Positions 53,985 to 62,918 of a DNA stretch of 64,000 nt are shown here, piece by piece. Within the stretch, counting starts at the first letter, position 1. Each line of letters starts with the position of its first letter. Position numbers and translations under genes: made by a program. The notes beneath the pieces are model-generated. The model worked only from the letters and a program-made list of their open reading frames with translations, did not search any database and had not been told where the DNA came from. Origin of the DNA: Kaistella polysaccharea (GTDB lineage: Bacteria; Bacteroidota; Bacteroidia; Flavobacteriales; Weeksellaceae); contig NZ_CP084528.1 of the NCBI RefSeq assembly GCF_020410745.1, positions 1,178,001 through 1,242,000 of the forward strand, in the 5' to 3' direction.

Positions 53985-54536
53985 TTACTTTAATTTACTG
54001 AGTGCCAAATAGCCGATGAAAGTGTAATTTTCCTGATTTTCAACCCCGGTTTTCTCTAAGATAATTGAATACTTTTCTTTCATTTCCTGTGGGAGGATAT
54101 CATCTATTTTGAAAATTTCATCAATGTCAACGCCATATTTATCATCAATATGACTCTCTGCATTTTTAAATCCCATTGTTTTATAAAAATCAGTTTTTTT
54201 CACTCTTCTGATTATTTCCGCCAATGATTTACCAACCATTAAATATTGCTGATGTTTTTCCTCAAACTTTCCGGGTTCATAACCACCAAGATTTATAAAA
54301 AAAAGATAATCGTCCGACGGGTCTGATATTTTTTCCACGATTTTAACTTCAAAACCATCTACAAATTGTACTTCCTTGTAACCATCGATATGAATTTTAC
54401 CTTTTGCCTCTGGCCAGAATCTTTTCATTTCAGGCACCAGTTCTATCAAAGAATCGGCAATGCCAAAGAACACATCGTGTTGCTCCGTATTTCTTCCTTT
54501 GGGCGTGGCGCCAAGAATGGTGTAAAACAGTTTCAT
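53985..54536 (-). CDS. DUF1543-family protein
   Basis: 183 residues. The start MKLFYTILGATPKGRNTEQHDVFFGIADSL fits the DUF1543 pattern, followed by HIDGYKEVQFVDGFEVKIVEK and NLGGYEPGKFEEKHQQYLMVGKS. Cytosolic, function unknown. The ATG is chosen over a TTG three codons earlier. It probably shares a transcript with purK. Confidence 0.85.
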   Translation of the reverse strand: MKLFYTILGATPKGRNTEQHDVFFGIADSLIELVPEMKRFWPEAKGKIHIDGYKEVQFVDGFEVKIVEKISDPSDDYLFFINLGGYEPGKFEEKHQQYLMVGKSLAEIIRRVKKTDFYKTMGFKNAESHIDDKYGVDIDEIFKIDDILPQEMKEKYSIILEKTGVENQENYTFIGYLALSKLK

Positions 54537-54630
54537 GCTGAACAAAAAACAAAAATACGGTTTAAATAAGTTCTGTAAAATTAAAACTCAAATTATAAGG
54601 TTCAAATTTTTCAGGAAAGCAGATAATTCT

Positions 54631-54638
54631 TAAATTTG
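54631..54638 (+). promoter_or_regulatory. -7 box of the TauE gene
   Basis: TAAATTTG, 4 nt before the ATG, another case of a very short predicted leader. Confidence 0.45.
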
Positions 54639-54642
54639 TGAA

Positions 54643-55473
54643 ATGTCGGAAATCTTAATTCTGTTCTTTGGTGCCGTCTGCGCGGGTTTACTTGGTTCTT
54701 TAACCGGTCTCGGCGGTGGCGTTGTAATCATCCCTTTATTAACCCTTGGCTTTGGAGTTCCCATGCACTACGCGATCGGAGCATCATTAATATCAGTTAT
54801 CGGGACATCTTCTGGTGCGGCGGCCGCCTTCGTGAAAGAAGGTTTTACGAACGTACGAATCGGTATGTTTCTGGAAATCGCGACGACCACCGGAGCGATT
54901 GTTGGCGCCTTAGTATCGGGACTTTTAAATCCAAATACCATTGGGATTATTTTTGCGAGTATTCTAATTCTGACGGTCATTTTAAATCTGAGAGCAAAAC
55001 CTGATCATCAGGAAATATTAATTAAAGGAAGTTTAGAACATAAACTACAACTCTACGGCTCTTTTCCAGACAAAGGAATTATTAAAGATTATTCAGCCAG
55101 AAATACAGTTTCAGGTTTTTTCATGATGGCTTTTGCTGGAGTGATGTCCGGACTTCTAGGAATTGGATCTGGTGCGCTAAAAGTTTTAGCGATGGATAAC
55201 ATGATGAAACTGCCTTTTAAAGTCTCAACGACAACGAGTAATTTTATGATTGGAGTGACCGCTGTCGCGAGTTCTCTTATTTATTTTCAGCGCGGTGAAA
55301 TTATTCCTGTAATTGTAGCGCCTGTATTAATCGGTGTGGTGGTGGGCAGTTATATCGGGTCAAAAACACTTATTGTTTCCCAAACCAAAAAACTAAAATT
55401 GGTCTTCGGTGTGGTGGTCACCATTTTATCAATTTATATGATGTATAATGGTATCAGTCAAAATTTCAAATAG
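54643..55473 (+). CDS. TauE/SafE-family anion exporter
   Basis: 276 residues, about eight membrane helices. The family motif GSLTGLGGGVVIIPLLTLGFGVPMHYAIGASL is at the start of repeat 1 and SGLLGIGSGALKVLAMDNMMKLPFKVSTTTSNFMIG in repeat 2. Members export sulfite or sulfoacetate-type anions. The next gene starts immediately after its stop. Confidence 0.9.
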   Translation: MSEILILFFGAVCAGLLGSLTGLGGGVVIIPLLTLGFGVPMHYAIGASLISVIGTSSGAAAAFVKEGFTNVRIGMFLEIATTTGAIVGALVSGLLNPNTIGIIFASILILTVILNLRAKPDHQEILIKGSLEHKLQLYGSFPDKGIIKDYSARNTVSGFFMMAFAGVMSGLLGIGSGALKVLAMDNMMKLPFKVSTTTSNFMIGVTAVASSLIYFQRGEIIPVIVAPVLIGVVVGSYIGSKTLIVSQTKKLKLVFGVVVTILSIYMMYNGISQNFK

Positions 55474-55851
55474 ATGAAGCGTCATTTTACAGATCTAGAT
55501 CTAAACCGTTCCGTCGGAAATCTCTTGCGGATTGGCGTCGTTTTATCCGTTGTAACCTCATTTATTGGATTTCTGAAATTATATAAAGAAGGTTTTGAAA
55601 TGCCAAAAGACTATGCGGCACTCGAAGTTCCGGAAGGTAAAATTTGGGGCAGTTTCTGGACTTCACTTTTAAATCTGGAAGGTGTCGCCATTATTCAGCT
55701 GGGAATATTACTGCTGATTTTCACGCCTTTGGTGCGTATTATTTTTGCGATGGTTGGTTATCTGAAAGAGAAAGATTACACGTATGTTATCGTTTCCCTA
55801 ATTGTTTTGGGAATAATGGTGGTCAGTTTTCTGATGGGATTTTCGCACTAA
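55474..55851 (+). CDS. DUF1634 membrane protein
   Basis: 125 residues, three membrane helices (about 18-38, 62-88 and 100-120). The DUF1634 pattern LLRIGVVLSVVTSFIGFLKLY and WTSLLNLEGVAIIQLGILLLIFTPLVRIIF is clear. It begins 1 nt after the TauE gene, and the two are found together in many genomes, so it may be an accessory subunit. Confidence 0.9.
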   Translation: MKRHFTDLDLNRSVGNLLRIGVVLSVVTSFIGFLKLYKEGFEMPKDYAALEVPEGKIWGSFWTSLLNLEGVAIIQLGILLLIFTPLVRIIFAMVGYLKEKDYTYVIVSLIVLGIMVVSFLMGFSH

Positions 55852-55902
55852 ATTCTGCTAATTCTAATTTATTTAGAACCTAAAATTTCCTTTAAAAGTC
55901 CC

Positions 55903-56880
55903 TTAATCTTCACTAAAACACAGATTATTCAAAATAGCCTCCGCTTTTAACTCAGTTTCCTGCCATTCTTTTTCGGGTGAACTGTCGGCCGTAATGCCAC
56001 CACCAACGTAAATGAATGCTGCATTATTCAAAAATTCTGCACACCGCAAATTAACGAAGTACTGAATATCCTGCGAAGTTTCAACTTTGATAAAACCTGA
56101 ATAAAAATTTCGGGGATATTTTTCAAATTCAAGAATCGCTTTTTTACAGAAATCTTTTGGAATGCCACAAACTGCCGGCGTTGGGTGAAGCGCTTCGATG
56201 ATACTTTCCACATCTTCCGATTTTATTTTAGCTTTAAAATCAGTCCTCAAATGTTTTATATTTCCTGAAATATGATCGTAGGTTTCCGATTGTTCTACCT
56301 GATCTGAGAAACCGTTCAAGGTTGTTTTAATGAAATCTGTTACCGGTTTCTGTTCTTCAATTTCTTTGGTATTCCAGCTTTCTTCGAGTGGAAGCGTGGC
56401 TGCCAAACTCATGGTTTCAAACTGGCAGGTTTCTTTATTAAATTTTCCTAAAACTTCAGAAAATGCACCGATCCAACATTTTCCATTTTCCAGAAACAAG
56501 TAGACAAAAGCGTTTGGATAGCTTTCGCATAAATTTAAAAAAGTTTGGGTGAGATTAAGCTTTCTATTTTTATACTTTACCAATTTACGCCGGGAAATGA
56601 CGAGTTTTGAGAGGTTTTCGGTTTTGACAAAACTAATAACATCGGCGATTTTATCAATATATTCGCCTTTTTCTTCGGGCATAAATTCATACAATACCTC
56701 TGAAATATCTTCATTAGATAGTACACTTTGTTGAAATTTCTCTTTGGATATTTCTTTGATATTTCCTTTAAAATGAATGTGTTGCGCACGATCAAACGAA
56801 AAAAAAGAAACTACATTATTATCTGACGAATGATCAGCAGTTAAGATGTGATCTGAAAAAGGAAAGCGAAAATAAACCAT
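55903..56880 (-). CDS. menF: Chorismate-binding enzyme, probable isochorismate synthase
   Basis: 325 residues, somewhat short for the family. The chorismate-binding core appears in KLVISRRKLVKYKNRKLN, SLAATLPLEESW, LHPTPAVCGIPKDFCKKAILEFEKYPRNFYSGFIKVE and FVNLRCAEFLNNAAFIYVGGGITADSSPEKEWQETELKAEAIL. The PTPAVCG and GGGI(T) segments are typical of MenF/EntC. With the hotdog thioesterase next to it, menaquinone synthesis is the likely pathway. Confidence 0.85.
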   Translation of the reverse strand: MVYFRFPFSDHILTADHSSDNNVVSFFSFDRAQHIHFKGNIKEISKEKFQQSVLSNEDISEVLYEFMPEEKGEYIDKIADVISFVKTENLSKLVISRRKLVKYKNRKLNLTQTFLNLCESYPNAFVYLFLENGKCWIGAFSEVLGKFNKETCQFETMSLAATLPLEESWNTKEIEEQKPVTDFIKTTLNGFSDQVEQSETYDHISGNIKHLRTDFKAKIKSEDVESIIEALHPTPAVCGIPKDFCKKAILEFEKYPRNFYSGFIKVETSQDIQYFVNLRCAEFLNNAAFIYVGGGITADSSPEKEWQETELKAEAILNNLCFSED

Positions 56881-56937
56881 TGATTTACAAAACTTTAAAT
56901 ACAAAGAAGGTTACAATAAAGTAAAAACTGCCGATGT

Positions 56938-57354
56938 TTAGCGCGGAATTATATTATTGGTCATGGTCGTATGATTGATAAGCGTGCCTTTTTCATCACG
57001 AATTTCTATTTCAGAAACGTGCATCGTATTCCCTTTTCGGATAAACCGAGCGGTTCCTGTAACCATTCCTTCTTTTTTACTGCGCAGATGGTTTGAATTA
57101 ATGTTCGTTCCAACGGGCGCGTATTTTTCAATATCCACATGCAAAACCGATAAACAAGAACCTAATGTTTCTGCCAAAACACAACTTGCTCCACCGTGCA
57201 TAATGCCGTACGGCTGATGAATTTTTGGCGTAACTGGCATTGTTGCAGTGAGTGATTCATCGGTAACATCAGTAAAAAGAATGTCTAAAGTTTTACCGAG
57301 CGTTTCGCCGCCCCACGTATTTAATTTTTCTAAAATCTGCTCTTTATTTTCCAT
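56938..57354 (-). CDS. PaaI-type hotdog thioesterase
   Basis: 138 residues. HQPYGIMHGGASCVLAETLGS carries the active-site region of the 4HBT/PaaI family, followed by GTNINSNHLRSKKEGMVTGTARFIRKGNTMHVSEIEIRDEKG. DHNA-CoA hydrolysis in menaquinone synthesis would suit its place next to the isochorismate synthase; inferred from position. Confidence 0.88.
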   Translation of the reverse strand: MENKEQILEKLNTWGGETLGKTLDILFTDVTDESLTATMPVTPKIHQPYGIMHGGASCVLAETLGSCLSVLHVDIEKYAPVGTNINSNHLRSKKEGMVTGTARFIRKGNTMHVSEIEIRDEKGTLINHTTMTNNIIPR

Positions 57355-57397
57355 GGATGATTTATACTATTTCTAAAATTCTGGTATTAAAATTTAA

Positions 57398-57964
57398 TTA
57401 ATAAATCTTCGGATTCCACTGCTCAGGAAATTTCGGATGTATCTTTTTATAATATTCTTCCATTTCTGCCATGATCTCTTCGTACGTGCGGGTTTCTAAA
57501 TCTTGCACCGAAATTTTTCGGCCTAAATACATTATTTTTTCTTTGAAATCACCTGCAGCAAATACGATAGGAACTTTGGCAGCCAAAGCCATATGATAAA
57601 ATCCTTTCCGCCATTTCGGCACCCAACTTCTTGTCCCTTCTGGAGTAATTACCAAACTAAAATCTTCTTTATTAAAGAGATCTACGACAAATTTCACAAG
57701 ATCATTTTTCTGAGACCGGTCTATGCCAATACCGCCAATGGCTTTCACTAAAAAACCATACCATGCTTTGGTATGCTCATCTTTGATAATAACCTTCAAA
57801 GGTTTTCCTAAAGACCAATATGCAAGGTTGCCCAGCAAATATTCTTCATTTGCGGTATGCGGAGCCACTACAAGTATGCAGCGATCCAGATTATCAACAT
57901 CACCTTCCAGCACCACTTTCCAGCCTACCAGTTTAAGCATCAATTTGCCAAATAGTTTTTTCAT
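57398..57964 (-). CDS. Lysophospholipid acyltransferase-like protein (PlsC family)
   Basis: 188 residues. VVAPHTANEEYLLGNLAYWSLG replaces the usual N-H-x4-D with H-x4-E, and LVITPEGTRSWVPKWRKGFYHMALAAKVPIV is the second PlsC motif (EGTRS). It should transfer an acyl chain to a glycerolipid or similar. Likely the first gene of the run with the thioesterase and isochorismate synthase. Confidence 0.85.
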   Translation of the reverse strand: MKKLFGKLMLKLVGWKVVLEGDVDNLDRCILVVAPHTANEEYLLGNLAYWSLGKPLKVIIKDEHTKAWYGFLVKAIGGIGIDRSQKNDLVKFVVDLFNKEDFSLVITPEGTRSWVPKWRKGFYHMALAAKVPIVFAAGDFKEKIMYLGRKISVQDLETRTYEEIMAEMEEYYKKIHPKFPEQWNPKIY

Positions 57965-58013
57965 AAAATTGAAGTTTCAAGTCGTAATTCCCGTAGAGAG
58001 ATGGGAACATTAA

Positions 58014-58050
58014 ACAAAAAAGTATAACCAAACTCAACTGGTTATACTTT
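58014..58050 (-). terminator. Terminator of the 20-residue peptide gene
   Basis: AGTATAACCA and TGGTTATACT form a 10 bp stem, 8 nt loop; on the minus strand it is followed by TTTTTTGTTT. It stands 27 nt after the stop of the tiny ORF and 50 nt before the acyltransferase gene. Confidence 0.8.
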
Positions 58051-58076
58051 ACAAAGATATTGAATTATAATTCGTC

Positions 58077-58139
58077 TTATAATAAATTGCTGACGAAATC
58101 TACAATTTTGATGGCTATTTCTAATACAAATTGTACCAT
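58077..58139 (-). CDS. 20-residue amphipathic peptide
   Basis: ATG to TAA encodes MVQFVLEIAIKIVDFVSNLL. Polar residues fall at 3, 7, 11, 14 and 17/18 and all others are hydrophobic, the spacing of an amphipathic helix like phenol-soluble modulins or type I toxin peptides. The stop is followed 27 nt later by a strong terminator on the same strand, and the leader is A/T-rich as usual for translated Bacteroidetes genes. There is no other gene in this 337 nt gap. It could also be a chance frame inside a small RNA. No clear promoter was identified. Confidence 0.5.
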   Translation of the reverse strand: MVQFVLEIAIKIVDFVSNLL

Positions 58140-58301
58140 AATTTAAAATTTAAAATGTTAATCGGTCTCAATAAAATTAACTGTACGAAATTAGGGATTA
58201 AAACTAATATAAAAAACTTTATAAGTGTTAATTTTTATTAAACTTTGAAGAATCGTAAAAGCTCTTGAAAGTCTGTTGAGAAATCTGCACTTAAAAACAT
58301 T

Positions 58302-59999
58302 CTACTTGGTTTTAATAGAAATTTCTTTTTTTCCGTCTTTAATAGAAATGTTTAAATCTTTAATATTATCAGAATCGAATTTCATTTTTTTAATCATAAG
58401 CTCCGCTTCTTTTTTTCCAACCTTTTTTCCGTTGACAATAATACTATCTGGATTGCCAGATGGAAGTACGATAGAATTTGAATTCGTATTCACGGTTACC
58501 GAATCATCGTCACTTGAATTATCATCATTATCGGTTGCGCCATCGTCGTTTACAGAAAATCCTCTTTCGTCATGTAGCGCAATCACTTTCATATTTTGGG
58601 GAACAATCAACTCATAATCTACGCGGTAATCGCGGAAACGGTCTTGATAAGGATATGAAAAATAGTTCGGAAGTATTATTTTATTATCTACAATCTGAAC
58701 AGGAACCGATACTTTTAAAGGAATATTATAACCATCAGCTCTTTTTTTAATTTCGAGATAAGGTGCTTTCACGTCTTTTCTGATGACATCAATTCGTGGA
58801 TAGTCTTCTTTGTAGATCGTTTTCCCATCAGAATAAACATCGTCCCAGTATGCTTTGAAATTTTGTGGAATAACGACTTTATTTACATCGATCAAAATAG
58901 AATCGGAGACCGTATTAATCGCGACATTTTGTGTGTCATCATTATTACCACTGTACTGAGATTTAAATTTAATAGCGCTGAAACCTGTTATCGCAACCAA
59001 AGCAATCCAAAGGAAGACCAAGGCACCAATCACATAACCTGTATTGTTAAATTTGGTTTTTGGGGAAAATAACTTCAAGGCAATATAACAGAAAATAAGA
59101 GCTGGAATAAAAGTGGTCAAAAACCCTAAAGCAATGACTAAAAAGCCAATATTACTGTCTTGAAGATAAAATCCAAGATTGTTGAAAAAATTGAAATTGC
59201 TGCTTCCTGAGAAACCGAAACCTAACAGCGTAAAAGCACCAATCAGCATGGAAACGCCCATCACCGCAAAAATGGCTCCCAACAAATACCGCAATACATT
59301 CCAAATACCGCTCCCGGCTTTATTGATGTACGGTTTATTTTCGTTGTAAATTTCGCCTACGCGTTGTGTTGATTCGTTCGCAAACTGTACAACTTTGGTC
59401 GATTCCTGTTTTAAATTATCAAAATTTAAGGGCTTTCCCTTCATTTTCAAAAAATCTGTGGCCGTTTGAGCATTGGGCAAAACAATCCAAAGAATAATGT
59501 AAAGGAGAATGATCAACGACGTTGAAATCGCAGCCGTGAAAACACCTAAAAGTGCAATTCCAAACCAGATGGCACGCATCGCGCTCATATCTAACCCAAC
59601 ATAATGGGCAAGTCCTGCGCAAACACCACCAATTTTAGCATGTTCTGGATCGCGAAAAAGTTGCTTTTGGCCTGTGAAAGCAGTGGATGTTTTTTCTTCT
59701 TTTCTTTTACCGTTTGGCTTTTCAGAAAAATACACTTCTTCCTGTTCTTCGATCATTTCTGGAGATCCGATTTGTGAGATCACCTTTTCAACATCGATAT
59801 CGTTAATTACTTCACGCTTTCCCAAGAGATCGTTGAAGATTTCAACCATTCTTATTTCGATGTCGTGCATCACTTCTTCAGCTTCGGTGGCATCTAACGA
59901 GCTTCTAAGCGCATTCAGATAATCACTGAGTTTTATGTAAGCGTGTTCCTCTATGGTGAAAGAGTAGCCCGCAAGTCCTATAGAGAGTGTCTTGTTCAT
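58302..59999 (-). CDS. PspC-domain membrane protein
   Basis: 565 residues. A helical HAAS-like N-terminus (about 1-95) is followed by a PspC domain (about 108-172: LFRDPEHAKIGGVCAGLAHYVGLDMSAMRAIWFG then two helices), two more membrane pairs (about 230-345), and a soluble beta-rich C-terminus with an acidic run DDGATDNDDNSSDDDS (about 490-505). The padR gene starts upstream and ends 4 nt before it, so they form an operon. A membrane-stress role is inferred from PspC. Confidence 0.88.
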   Translation of the reverse strand: MNKTLSIGLAGYSFTIEEHAYIKLSDYLNALRSSLDATEAEEVMHDIEIRMVEIFNDLLGKREVINDIDVEKVISQIGSPEMIEEQEEVYFSEKPNGKRKEEKTSTAFTGQKQLFRDPEHAKIGGVCAGLAHYVGLDMSAMRAIWFGIALLGVFTAAISTSLIILLYIILWIVLPNAQTATDFLKMKGKPLNFDNLKQESTKVVQFANESTQRVGEIYNENKPYINKAGSGIWNVLRYLLGAIFAVMGVSMLIGAFTLLGFGFSGSSNFNFFNNLGFYLQDSNIGFLVIALGFLTTFIPALIFCYIALKLFSPKTKFNNTGYVIGALVFLWIALVAITGFSAIKFKSQYSGNNDDTQNVAINTVSDSILIDVNKVVIPQNFKAYWDDVYSDGKTIYKEDYPRIDVIRKDVKAPYLEIKKRADGYNIPLKVSVPVQIVDNKIILPNYFSYPYQDRFRDYRVDYELIVPQNMKVIALHDERGFSVNDDGATDNDDNSSDDDSVTVNTNSNSIVLPSGNPDSIIVNGKKVGKKEAELMIKKMKFDSDNIKDLNISIKDGKKEISIKTK

Positions 60000-60003
60000 A
60001 GTT

Positions 60004-60375
60004 TTAAGAATTTGGTTGGAACGTACTTTCGGCAGCGTTCGCTGGGTTATTGTTTTTAGTAATTTGATTCACGGAGTCAGTCAGATCGATCCAGGTATTT
60101 TGAAGTTCGGTAAGGAATAATTTTCCTTTTTCCGTCATCTGATAATACTTTCGGGGCGGTCCGCCTGTTGATTCTTCCCAACGGTAGGAAAGAAATTCGC
60201 CATTTTTCAGGCGGGTCAGCAACGGGTAGAGAGTTCCCTCCACCACATCCAGTTTTCCTTTTTTAAGCTCTTCGATGAGATCGGAAACATACATTTCACG
60301 ACCATTGATCAAACTTAAAATACAGAATTCCAGAATGCCTTTTCGCATTTGCGCTTTGGTGTTTTCTGTGTTCAT
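60004..60375 (-). CDS. PadR-family regulator
   Basis: 123 residues. The winged helix shows GILEFCILSLINGREMYVSDLIEELKKGKLDVVEGTLYPLLTRLKNGEFLSYRWEESTGGPPRKYYQMTEKGK, the PadR signature. First gene of the padR-pspC operon, a recurrent pair in Bacteroidetes; it probably represses its own promoter. Confidence 0.93.
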   Translation of the reverse strand: MNTENTKAQMRKGILEFCILSLINGREMYVSDLIEELKKGKLDVVEGTLYPLLTRLKNGEFLSYRWEESTGGPPRKYYQMTEKGKLFLTELQNTWIDLTDSVNQITKNNNPANAAESTFQPNS

Positions 60376-60477
60376 ATTAATTAGGTTATTATTTGGTTCA
60401 ATTTTGCAAGAAGTTTAGATTTAAAGATTTTCTTCTCGATTATTTCTAAAGTTAATATCTCAACCTCTCCATTCTTA

Positions 60478-60521
60478 CAATACAAAGATATAAATAAATA
60501 ATAGTATTATGCAATACAAAG
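60478..60521 (-). promoter_or_regulatory. padR-pspC promoter with a repeated CTTTGTATTG motif
   Basis: On the minus strand TTG (60512-60514), 21 nt, TATCTTTG (60483-60490). CTTTGTATTG occurs twice, overlapping both the -33 and the -7 elements 34 bp apart, so it is a candidate PadR operator. The mRNA leader would be about 100 nt. Confidence 0.6.
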
Positions 60522-60587
60522 TAGTAAATATTTTAAAATTATTATAATATTTAATTTCCAGTCCCTCTTTTCAAAATACAATTCAGT

Positions 60588-60613
60588 AAAAAACCGCCTG
60601 TAAAAAGCGGTTT
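60588..60613 (-). terminator. Terminator of the cbpA-cbpM operon
   Basis: AAACCGC and GCGGTTT pair around a 9 nt loop; on the minus strand T6 follows. Confidence 0.75.
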
Positions 60614-60718
60614 GATGATATTTTGCGCGCAAGAAATAACTTTGCAAATTTATTTGAATGTTAGATAAATTGTTTAACTTTTAGATAATTATCCATTAAA
60701 TTCCCTAAAAAAAGCACT

Positions 60719-61009
60719 TTATTCTTCTGGCCATTTTAATGAATGACGGTTTAGTTGCCGATTTTCTGACCGCAATTTCTCTAATTGTTCCAACAGATGA
60801 TTGATGACTTCCAGGCCGGGCAAATTCACTTCCAAATCATAATACCAGGTTGTAAACCTTTCAAATGCAGGCAATTCTTCGTACATCAAATATTTGATTT
60901 CATTTTCGGTGATGGTGGAAACCAGACCCGCTTCTTCCAGAGAATCAAAGAAGGTGATTTCTACATTATATATTTTTACGAGTTCTTCTCGGGATATTCT
61001 TTCGCTCAT
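60719..61009 (-). CDS. cbpM: CbpM-like chaperone modulator
   Basis: 96 residues, a MerR-like helical protein: [73 protein letters not shown]. In E. coli CbpM binds and inhibits CbpA. Its start overlaps the cbpA stop by 4 nt, which supports the pairing. Confidence 0.88.
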   Translation of the reverse strand: MSERISREELVKIYNVEITFFDSLEEAGLVSTITENEIKYLMYEELPAFERFTTWYYDLEVNLPGLEVINHLLEQLEKLRSENRQLNRHSLKWPEE

Positions 61010-61929
61010 TTCGCTAGATTTTTAAGTTGAAGGAATAATTCTTTTTCTTCTTCTGACAAACTTTTCGGAAGCTGCACATTATAAGTCACTAGCAAGTCTC
61101 CAAATTCGCCCTCATTTTTATATACAGGAAAACCTTTTCCTTTCAGCCGAACAGTCGTACCATTCTGTATTCCGGGTTTTACTTTCAGATTTACATTTCC
61201 GTCCAGAGTTTCCACATGAACTTCTCCACCCAAAACTGCGGTATATAGATCAATATTTAGCGGCGCACTTAAGTTGTCGCCTTTCCGTTTAAAGTGAGAA
61301 TCTTCTTGAATATTAAAAGTTATGAATAAATCACCGTTTGGTCCGCCGTTATGACCCTGATTGCCGTGCCCTTTCACTTTTATTTTTTGACCATCGGCAA
61401 TTCCTGCGGGAATGGTAATTCGTACTTTCTTACCATTAATTTCAAATGTTTGCTGATGGGTTTTCGCAGCATCTCGCAGGTGCAGATTCAAAGTTGCTTC
61501 CACGTCCTGACCTTTAAATTTTCCTGCAGCACTGCCCCGTGTTCTACCACCGAAACCGCCGCCACCGCCGCCGAACATGCTTTGGAAGAAATCTGAGAAG
61601 TCTGCGCCATCGGAAAAATCATCTGCGCCAAAACCTGCGTATGCACCTTGCTGTCCGCCAGGTTGACCACGATATTGATTTTGTGCTTTCTGATATTCTT
61701 CGCCATGCTTCCAGTTTTCCCCATATTTATCATATTTCGCACGATTTTCTTTATGACTCAAAACTTCGTTGGCCTCATTTATTTCTTTAAATTTACGTTC
61801 TGCCTCTTGGTTGCCAGGATTCACGTCGGGATGATATTTTCGAGCCAATTTCCGATAGGCTTTTTTGATCTGATCCGCCGAAGCTTTGGAATCAATCCCT
61901 AAGACTTTATAATAATCGATATATGCCAT
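61006..61929 (-). CDS. cbpA: CbpA-like DnaJ-family co-chaperone
   Basis: 307 residues. J domain (1-70) with HPD in KYHPDVNPG, a G/F linker (about 85-135, GGGGGFGG), then two C-terminal substrate-binding domains ([25 protein letters not shown] ...). The zinc-finger of true DnaJ is missing, as in CbpA. It stimulates Hsp70. Confidence 0.93.
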   Translation of the reverse strand: MAYIDYYKVLGIDSKASADQIKKAYRKLARKYHPDVNPGNQEAERKFKEINEANEVLSHKENRAKYDKYGENWKHGEEYQKAQNQYRGQPGGQQGAYAGFGADDFSDGADFSDFFQSMFGGGGGGFGGRTRGSAAGKFKGQDVEATLNLHLRDAAKTHQQTFEINGKKVRITIPAGIADGQKIKVKGHGNQGHNGGPNGDLFITFNIQEDSHFKRKGDNLSAPLNIDLYTAVLGGEVHVETLDGNVNLKVKPGIQNGTTVRLKGKGFPVYKNEGEFGDLLVTYNVQLPKSLSEEEKELFLQLKNLAK

Positions 61930-62130
61930 GAAATAATGCTTTCTTCAAATTTATAAAATCTAAAATGGTTTTTCCTTTAAAATTATGTTAAAAATTTGTC
62001 GCAGATTTTATTTAAAAATTGATTTCTTAAGATGTAGGAGATTATTTGATTGACGAGAATTACCATTAATAATTACCAGGTGAAATAATTGAGCGATCTT
62101 TCATCTGTTTTAATTTCATTACCTATCAGA

Positions 62131-62862
62131 ATGTACCAACAGTTTAAAAGAATCATTAAGACGATTATTCCGCAAAAAATTCTGTTTGAGCAGGAAGAAA
62201 ATTTGCGCAGAGTTTTATTGCCATTTTATAAGGGAAATGACCATACGTGTGTGATCTGCGAGACAAATCTTAGCATTTTCGCTGAGGCTGAATATGGAAC
62301 CTTACTCTGCCCTATTTGCGGAAGTTTACCCAGAACCCGTAGATTGTGGAAACTTTTGAGTGAGGAATTTCTAAAAAATGGAATTTCCGTGTTGGATTTC
62401 TCCCCTTCCAGATCAATCTACAGAAAGTTAAAAAAAGTTGAAAATATCCATTATTTTTCTAGTGATTTTGAAAACGAATTTTTAGCTGATTATCGGTTTG
62501 ACATCACCAAAATTGAAAAAACCGATAATACCTTTGATTTAATAATATGCTATCATATTTTGGAACATATTGTTGATGACGTTTCGGCAATCAGTGAACT
62601 GTATCGCGTTTTAAAACCTGGCGGTCACATTTTAGTTCAAACTCCATTCAGAGAGGGAAATATTTACGAAGACTCTTCGATTGTAACAGAAATTGATCGA
62701 GAGAAATTTTTTGGGCAAAATGATCATGTGAGGATTTATTCTGCAAACGGCTTACAGGAAAGGTTAGAGAATAGCGGCTTTATCACGCAAATCCGTACGT
62801 TAAAAAAGGATCGCTATTTAGGTTTGGTGGAAAACGAGCGAGTAATTGTTTGCACAAAATAA
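62131..62862 (+). CDS. SAM-dependent methyltransferase with an N-terminal zinc ribbon
   Basis: 243 residues. Four cysteines in CVICETNLSIF...LLCPICGSLPRTR form a zinc ribbon (about 45-75), followed by a class I methyltransferase core with a worn motif I (VLDFSPSRSIY), DLIICYHILEHIVDDVSAISELYRVLKPGGHILVQTPF and a C-terminal beta segment. The ATG is chosen over a TTG 14 codons upstream. The substrate is unknown; relatives are often near sugar or surface genes. Confidence 0.82.
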   Translation: MYQQFKRIIKTIIPQKILFEQEENLRRVLLPFYKGNDHTCVICETNLSIFAEAEYGTLLCPICGSLPRTRRLWKLLSEEFLKNGISVLDFSPSRSIYRKLKKVENIHYFSSDFENEFLADYRFDITKIEKTDNTFDLIICYHILEHIVDDVSAISELYRVLKPGGHILVQTPFREGNIYEDSSIVTEIDREKFFGQNDHVRIYSANGLQERLENSGFITQIRTLKKDRYLGLVENERVIVCTK

Positions 62863-62918
62863 AATACTGCTAATTCTATATATTTGTTTAATTTCCCTTT
62901 AATTTATTTCTGATTCAC

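Larger units (their letters stand above)
60376..60718. other. padR leader and cbpM downstream region
   Basis: 343 nt without a gene. It holds the padR promoter and repeated motif near 60478-60521 and the cbpA-cbpM terminator at 60588-60613. Nothing else is seen. Confidence 0.6.

Noticed and set aside
61351-61902. Plus-strand ORFs opposite cbpA
   Set aside because: Antisense shadows of a clear DnaJ-family gene with family codon pattern on the minus strand.
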